Shown here: in pieces, positions 31,163 to 34,558 of the stretch
Position numbering within the stretch: the first letter of the stretch is position 1
Layout: every line of letters starts with the position of its first letter
From: Planctomycetota bacterium
Lineage (GTDB): Bacteria; Planctomycetota; Planctomycetia; Gemmatales; Gemmataceae
Direction of reading: 5' to 3'
DNA: 34,558 nucleotides
Assembly: GCA_016872595.1 (NCBI GenBank)
Contig: VGZJ01000030.1
Span: 1-34,558 of the forward strand
The notes under the pieces: model-generated
The model's input: only the letters and a program-made list of their open reading frames with translations
Told to the model about the DNA's origin: nothing
Database searches by the model: none
Position numbers and translations under genes: made by a program

Positions 31163-33709
31163 TTACGCCGCGCCGCTCGCCGGCGGAGTCGCACCCGCGC
31201 CCGCGTCCGCCCCTTCCACTTTGTTCCCGAACGCGGCCGACAGCAAATAGAATCCGGCCGCGACGCACAAGAGCAACTGGAACCCCAACACGACGGACGT
31301 GTTTTCCGCCAGCCCGCCGACCAGCGCCCCGGCCACGTTCGCCCCGATCACGCGGTCGGGTTGCGTCGTGCGCTTGAAGCTGGTCGCGAAGATCACGCCC
31401 GCGAACGCGATGGGCGCGAACACCAACAGGCACGCCAGCGCGATCTGGACCGTCGCGCTCAGCCCGAGGAAGGTGTTCAGCGACACCACCATACCGATCC
31501 CGATGGTGATGAACAGCCCGATGTAGTACGGCTCCAGCCGCTTCGGGTTGACGCGCCCGGCGAACAGGTTCCCGGCGAGGCTCATCACCAGAATCGCCGC
31601 GAACACCGCGGTGTTCACCATCCACGTGCCGCCGAACAGGAGCGCCATCTGCGTCACGGCTTTGGTTTCGACGAGCATGAACCCCGCGCCGAGGAAGAAA
31701 GCCCGGAGCATGGAGCCGGAGTCCGGTTTCGCGCCGGCCCCGGTGCCGAGCGCCTGCCGCCCGCCGAACAGCATCCAGATGCCCAGCGACAGCACCACCG
31801 TCAGGGCGACGCTGATCGAGGTCTGGAGCGGGACCAGCGGCTCGCGGGTGTACAGGAACGGCCAGTCGTCGGTGGCGATGCGCATCTCGTCGCCGCGCGG
31901 CTCCACTTTGGCCGTGATGAGGCCCATCCACACCGGCGGCACGTCCTCGTAAACGAGGTCGCCCTTCTCGTTCTTGACCGCTTCGGTCGTGTCCTCGCCC
32001 TTCGCGTCCTTCTTGTAAAGGACGCGGCGGACCGGGTGCGCCGGCTTCGGGGGCGGGTCCGCGGGCGGCACCGCGGAGAACCGCGCCTTGGTATCGACGG
32101 ACACGCCCGTGAACCACGGGTACCAGTACCGCACCGGGGTCGGCACCCCCTTCGCGTTCGGCTCCGTGCGCGCGAACGCCTTGCGCAGCGGCTCCACCAC
32201 CTCGGCGCGGCCTGCGAAGAACCCGGTACTCGAACTCGGGTCGAACTCGTCGAGGAGCACGCGGTTGAGCTCGGGCAACTTCGGGTCGACGCGGTTCACG
32301 ATCACGACCGGGTCGGTGCCGAACGCGAGCTTCAACTGCTTGTTGATGCGGGCCGCGATCCACCCCTGCCGGAAGAAGTTGTACACCGCGTAAACGCCGG
32401 TCGGCTTCAGCACGCGCCGCACGTCTTGGAACGATTCGAGCGTGAACAGGTAGCTCTCGAGGCGCAGGTTCGAGTACCCGGATTGCAGCACCAGCGAGTC
32501 GATGAGGGCGAACACCACGAGGTCGTAGGTTTCGGCCTTCGCCTCGCGGAGGAAGTTGCGCCCGTCGTTGATGTGGACCGTGACGCGCTTATCGGCGAAC
32601 GGCTTGTCCGGGTGGTCCCGGCTGCCCAGTGCTTGGATCACCGGGTCGATCTCGACGGCGTCGATCTGGGCGTCCGGCGCGGCCCACATCAGCGCGCGGG
32701 CCACGTCGTTCCCGTTCCCGGCCCCGATGATGAGCACCTTCTTGAACGGCTGCCACAGCGGTTTCGGCTGCTTGTCCGGGCCGAGGACCGGCTGCCCGTC
32801 GGGCCCGCGCTCCACGAGGTCGCGCTGGAACAGGTACGGGAGCGCGTACGGCACGGCCGCGGCCGTCGGCAGGTCCTTCGGCTCCATCTGCTGCTGGCTG
32901 ATGAGGTTGGTGATGATCCCGTGGTAGTCGGCGCTGTAGTCGATGCGGTAGTACTCGCTCCACGTGACCGAGCGCCCGTTCACCGTGGTGAACCCGGACG
33001 TGGCCGCCGACCCGACGCCCACCAGCGCGAGCGCCGCCAGCGCCCACACTGTACACCGGGGTGCGGGCCGCGCGCCGCCCTCCGCCGCGGGCGCGTCCCC
33101 GGCCCGCGGCCCCCGGCACAGCAGGTACGCCAGCACCGCGATGATCAGCCCGAACCACACGAGCGGCGGCAGCCGCAGGTACGAGCACCCCGCGAACATG
33201 CCGATCCCCACGAGACTGCCGAGCAGGTTCGCGCTGTACGACGTGGTACGGTTCGGGACGCGGTTGAACGCCCGGCCCATCTCCTGACCGGGGCCGACCA
33301 TGACCGCCGCGATGATCCCGAAGAACAGCGCGCCGACCAGTTCGATGGGCACCACGAACGGCAGCGGGTTCTTGTGCGTGACCGTGCCCTCGGTGCCGAA
33401 GTACACCACGTCGGCCTGCGCTTGGTTGCCGACCGCGAACACCGTTTGGAGGTAGTCCGAGTTGTAGCCCACGAGCAGTCCCAGCCCGATGCCGAGCAGC
33501 AGCCAGTACGGGGTGTGGCGGATGTAATCGGTGGGGCGGCGGGCGACGAGGCACCCCACCGACATGCCCACGAAGCACGCGAGCAGCACGAGGTTCACGA
33601 AGAACGTGAGGAACAGGACGTGCGACGGGAACCAGCGGATGCAGGCGAGTTCGAGGAACAGCACGAGCCACGAGATGAGGAACAGCTCAAGGGCCGGGCG
33701 GTCGCGCAT
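31163..33709 (-). CDS. Spermidine synthase-like multi-pass membrane protein
   Basis: The 848-residue protein has an N-terminal block of about seven membrane helices (residues 1-235). A soluble Rossmann domain (about 320-520) resembles aminopropyltransferases: KKVLIIGAGNGNDVARAL, DAVEIDPVIQALG, VTVHINDGRNFLREAKAETYDLVVFALIDSLV. A further soluble stretch leads to a second block of membrane helices (about 630-830; FFLGAGFMLVETKAVTQMALLFGGTWMVN). Membrane-bound SpeE-like proteins with this layout occur in several phyla. Whether this one makes polyamines or methylates something is not known. The usual spermidine-synthase YxxD-type substrate residues are not evident. It starts at ATG 33709 and has no co-directional neighbour within 390 nt. 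Confidence 0.8.
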   Translation of the reverse strand: MRDRPALELFLISWLVLFLELACIRWFPSHVLFLTFFVNLVLLACFVGMSVGCLVARRPTDYIRHTPYWLLLGIGLGLLVGYNSDYLQTVFAVGNQAQADVVYFGTEGTVTHKNPLPFVVPIELVGALFFGIIAAVMVGPGQEMGRAFNRVPNRTTSYSANLLGSLVGIGMFAGCSYLRLPPLVWFGLIIAVLAYLLCRGPRAGDAPAAEGGARPAPRCTVWALAALALVGVGSAATSGFTTVNGRSVTWSEYYRIDYSADYHGIITNLISQQQMEPKDLPTAAAVPYALPYLFQRDLVERGPDGQPVLGPDKQPKPLWQPFKKVLIIGAGNGNDVARALMWAAPDAQIDAVEIDPVIQALGSRDHPDKPFADKRVTVHINDGRNFLREAKAETYDLVVFALIDSLVLQSGYSNLRLESYLFTLESFQDVRRVLKPTGVYAVYNFFRQGWIAARINKQLKLAFGTDPVVIVNRVDPKLPELNRVLLDEFDPSSSTGFFAGRAEVVEPLRKAFARTEPNAKGVPTPVRYWYPWFTGVSVDTKARFSAVPPADPPPKPAHPVRRVLYKKDAKGEDTTEAVKNEKGDLVYEDVPPVWMGLITAKVEPRGDEMRIATDDWPFLYTREPLVPLQTSISVALTVVLSLGIWMLFGGRQALGTGAGAKPDSGSMLRAFFLGAGFMLVETKAVTQMALLFGGTWMVNTAVFAAILVMSLAGNLFAGRVNPKRLEPYYIGLFITIGIGMVVSLNTFLGLSATVQIALACLLVFAPIAFAGVIFATSFKRTTQPDRVIGANVAGALVGGLAENTSVVLGFQLLLCVAAGFYLLSAAFGNKVEGADAGAGATPPASGAA

Positions 33710-33936
33710 GGTGCAGGCTCAGTGGGGAACGGCGAAGGCGTGCGAGCGAACGGGCGTATCAGAACGGTTTACGAACCCCGCGCCACCGCGGACACCCGAC
33801 GCGCCGAACGTTGGTAGGTGCCACTTGCCGAGCGGCACCGGCGAACATGAGTGGAGCGTTCCGAATACCGCCAATCGCTCCCGCGCGCGGGAACGGTGCC
33901 GCTTGGTGTGGATTCGAGGCGAGCGCCGAGTTACCC

Positions 33937-34084
33937 CCAGAGCGCCAAAAAGAGATCGTCAATTCCCGACCCAGAGCGCCACATCCCCACCCCAGAGCGC
34001 CAACTCTGTTGGAGTGGCGCTCTGGGTGAAACGCTTGTTTTTCCAGTGTTTAGTACCCCAGAGCGCCAGAGCGCCAGAGCGCCA
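33937..34084. repeat. Array of CCAGAGCGCCA repeats
   Basis: Direct copies of CCAGAGCGCCA begin at 33937, 33971, 33992, 34058, 34066 and 34074. The last three overlap as a tandem with an 8-nt period. One inverted copy (TGGCGCTCTGG) lies at 34015-34025. The copy at 33992 and the inverted copy form a hairpin extended by CTC/GAG. Confidence 0.85.
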
Positions 34085-34107
34085 ACTCGTCTGGGGCGGG
34101 CGTGCCT

Positions 34108-34123
34108 TGTGAAATGTTTCACA
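34108..34123. promoter_or_regulatory. Operator-like dyad TGTGAAA-TG-TTTCACA
   Basis: Two perfect 7-bp half sites are separated by 2 nt, a layout typical of dimeric repressor sites. It lies about 43 nt upstream of a candidate -35. No regulator can be named. Confidence 0.4.
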
Positions 34124-34165
34124 GACTGTCGTTCGCCTTTCTGGAAATAATCCCGACTCGCGGGT

Positions 34166-34194
34166 TTGCGTTCGCGCGACCGAATGCGCACAAT
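34166..34194 (+). promoter_or_regulatory. Candidate promoter in the right-edge leader region
   Basis: TTGCGT (34166-34171), a 17-nt spacer and CACAAT (34189-34194) would start transcription near 34201, upstream of a short open frame, a hairpin and the gene at 34432. Confidence 0.35.
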
Positions 34195-34241
34195 CGCGTG
34201 CAGTGGACATCGGCTCACAGCACCACTCAGGACGAACGCCC

Positions 34242-34286
34242 ATGTCGCCGCGCACGATCACCGCCGGCACCGCGACCACCGAGTGA
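34242..34286 (+). CDS. Possible 14-residue leader peptide
   Basis: ATG 34242 opens MSPRTITAGTATTE and stops at 34284-34286. Five of 14 residues are Thr. It lies between the candidate promoter and a strong hairpin, as leader peptides do. No Shine-Dalgarno sequence of quality is seen, so translation is uncertain; it may be chance. Confidence 0.2.
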   Translation: MSPRTITAGTATTE

Positions 34287-34311
34287 CGCGGATACCAGAC
34301 CGAACCACGAC

Positions 34312-34338
34312 CCGCCCGCGGCCCAACGCCGCGGGCGG
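34312..34338 (+). terminator. Strong hairpin, attenuator- or terminator-like
   Basis: CCGCCCGCGGC (34312-34322) and GCCGCGGGCGG (34328-34338) form a perfect 11-bp stem with loop CCAAC. It is followed by TTGTCGTTGG, a weak U-rich stretch. It lies 25 nt after the possible leader peptide and about 94 nt before the start of the last gene. Confidence 0.5.
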
Positions 34339-34431
34339 TTGTCGTTGGTGGGTATCCACTTCCGACTTTTTCAATTTTCTTTACCGACGCGCGACCTTTG
34401 GCGGCAACTATGTGGTTGAGCCGAGGGAATG

Positions 34432-34558
34432 ATGCGCAAGCAAAGCCCCCACGCGCTGGCCGCGATCCTCCGCACCGCGACGGAGATCCCCGACGCGCGC
34501 GCCGGCGAACTGTGGGAGAAGTACCGCACCACCGGCGACCCGAACACGTTCAACGTTC
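34432..34558 (+). CDS. Truncated gene at the right edge, unidentified
   Basis: The first 42 codons are visible: helical, beginning MRKQSPHALAAILRTATEIP, then DARAGELWEKYRTTGDPNTFNV. The phrase ELWEKYRTTGDPNTF faintly resembles the opening of ECF sigma factors (where ELLxRYxxTGDxxAF is common), but this is weak. A GAGGG at 34423-34427 fits the ATG at 34432 better than the ATG at 34429. The gene continues beyond the window, so its identity cannot be settled here. Confidence 0.6.
   Translation, partial: MRKQSPHALAAILRTATEIPDARAGELWEKYRTTGDPNTFNV

Larger units (their letters stand above)
33710..34431. other. Long structured intergenic region
   Basis: This 722-nt divergent gap has no convincing protein gene apart from a possible 14-codon leader. 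It contains an array of CAGAGCGC repeats (33937-34084), a dyad (34108-34123), a candidate promoter (34166-34194), a strong hairpin (34312-34338) and a T-rich tract near 34367-34382. Part of it is clearly lower in GC than the rest of the window. It looks like a regulatory or leader region for the gene at the right edge. Confidence 0.55.

Noticed and set aside
31361-33817. 818-codon open frame on the plus strand opposite the spermidine-synthase-like gene
   Set aside because: Arg/His/Glu-rich composition, no hydrophobic segments or motifs, and exact antisense position.
33937-34084. Possible CRISPR array
   Set aside because: The repeats are only 11 bp, spacing is irregular and some copies overlap, one copy is inverted, and there are no cas genes.
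34108-34123. Possible parS site
   Set aside because: The half TGTTTCAC is present, but the partner half is on the wrong side and the 16-mer does not match the parS consensus. No parAB genes are visible.

Overview
This window looks like chromosomal DNA of a Gemmata-like planctomycete (Gemmataceae). The evidence is high GC with strongly GC-biased third codon positions, two large Ser/Thr kinases of the planctomycete type (one with DWG in place of DFG and a TPR tail), a Tat-exported DUF1501 protein, a DUF1080 protein, and an archaeal-type formylmethanofuran:H4MPT formyltransferase (Ftr). I see no rRNA, tRNA, CRISPR array, intact transposase or prophage.

Layout. 1-527 has no gene but holds a 105-bp MITE-like element with TA flanks. 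528-4907: a TIM-barrel protein, a secreted esterase, Ftr, and a heavy-metal-binding/MauE-like membrane fusion. 4987-12123 (+): a SirB1-like protein, a histidine kinase split by an in-frame TAG, a small membrane protein, a 1064-aa zinc-ribbon Ser/Thr kinase and a secreted SGNH-like protein. 12208-17517 (+): the most interesting block, a WXG100-like small protein, a coiled-coil protein, a 73-aa protein and a 1343-aa membrane-anchored FtsK/EccC-like ATPase, in tight order like a minimal type VII secretion module. 17599-18716: an SRPBCC protein and a membrane-anchored protein. 18740-20737 (-): the DUF1501 protein and a zinc-ribbon-like protein with a probable N-terminal frameshift. 20861-24169 (+): the second Ser/Thr kinase and a secreted protein. 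24179-25248 (-): HisI and DUF1080. 25433: PanD (+). 25755-30767 (-): a 2-oxo acid dehydrogenase operon (E1-alpha, E1-beta, E2) followed by a GT87-like protein. 31163-33709 (-): a spermidine-synthase-like multi-pass membrane protein. 33710-34431 is a structured non-coding region with an array of CAGAGCGC repeats, a dyad and a leader-like layout, ahead of a truncated gene at the right edge.

A second theme is small palindromic elements that coexist with coding sequence. One family (90-145 bp, arms that are themselves hairpins) occurs four times: in frame inside the coiled-coil protein, the FtsK-like ATPase and E2, and once in the panD leader. Another 31-bp-arm palindrome supplies both the stop codon of E2 and the start codon of the next gene. 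A third (28-bp perfect arms) separates E1-alpha from E1-beta, and a single near-identical arm of it is translated in the activation segment of the second Ser/Thr kinase.

Functional links are inferred from domains and gene order only; no homology search was run.
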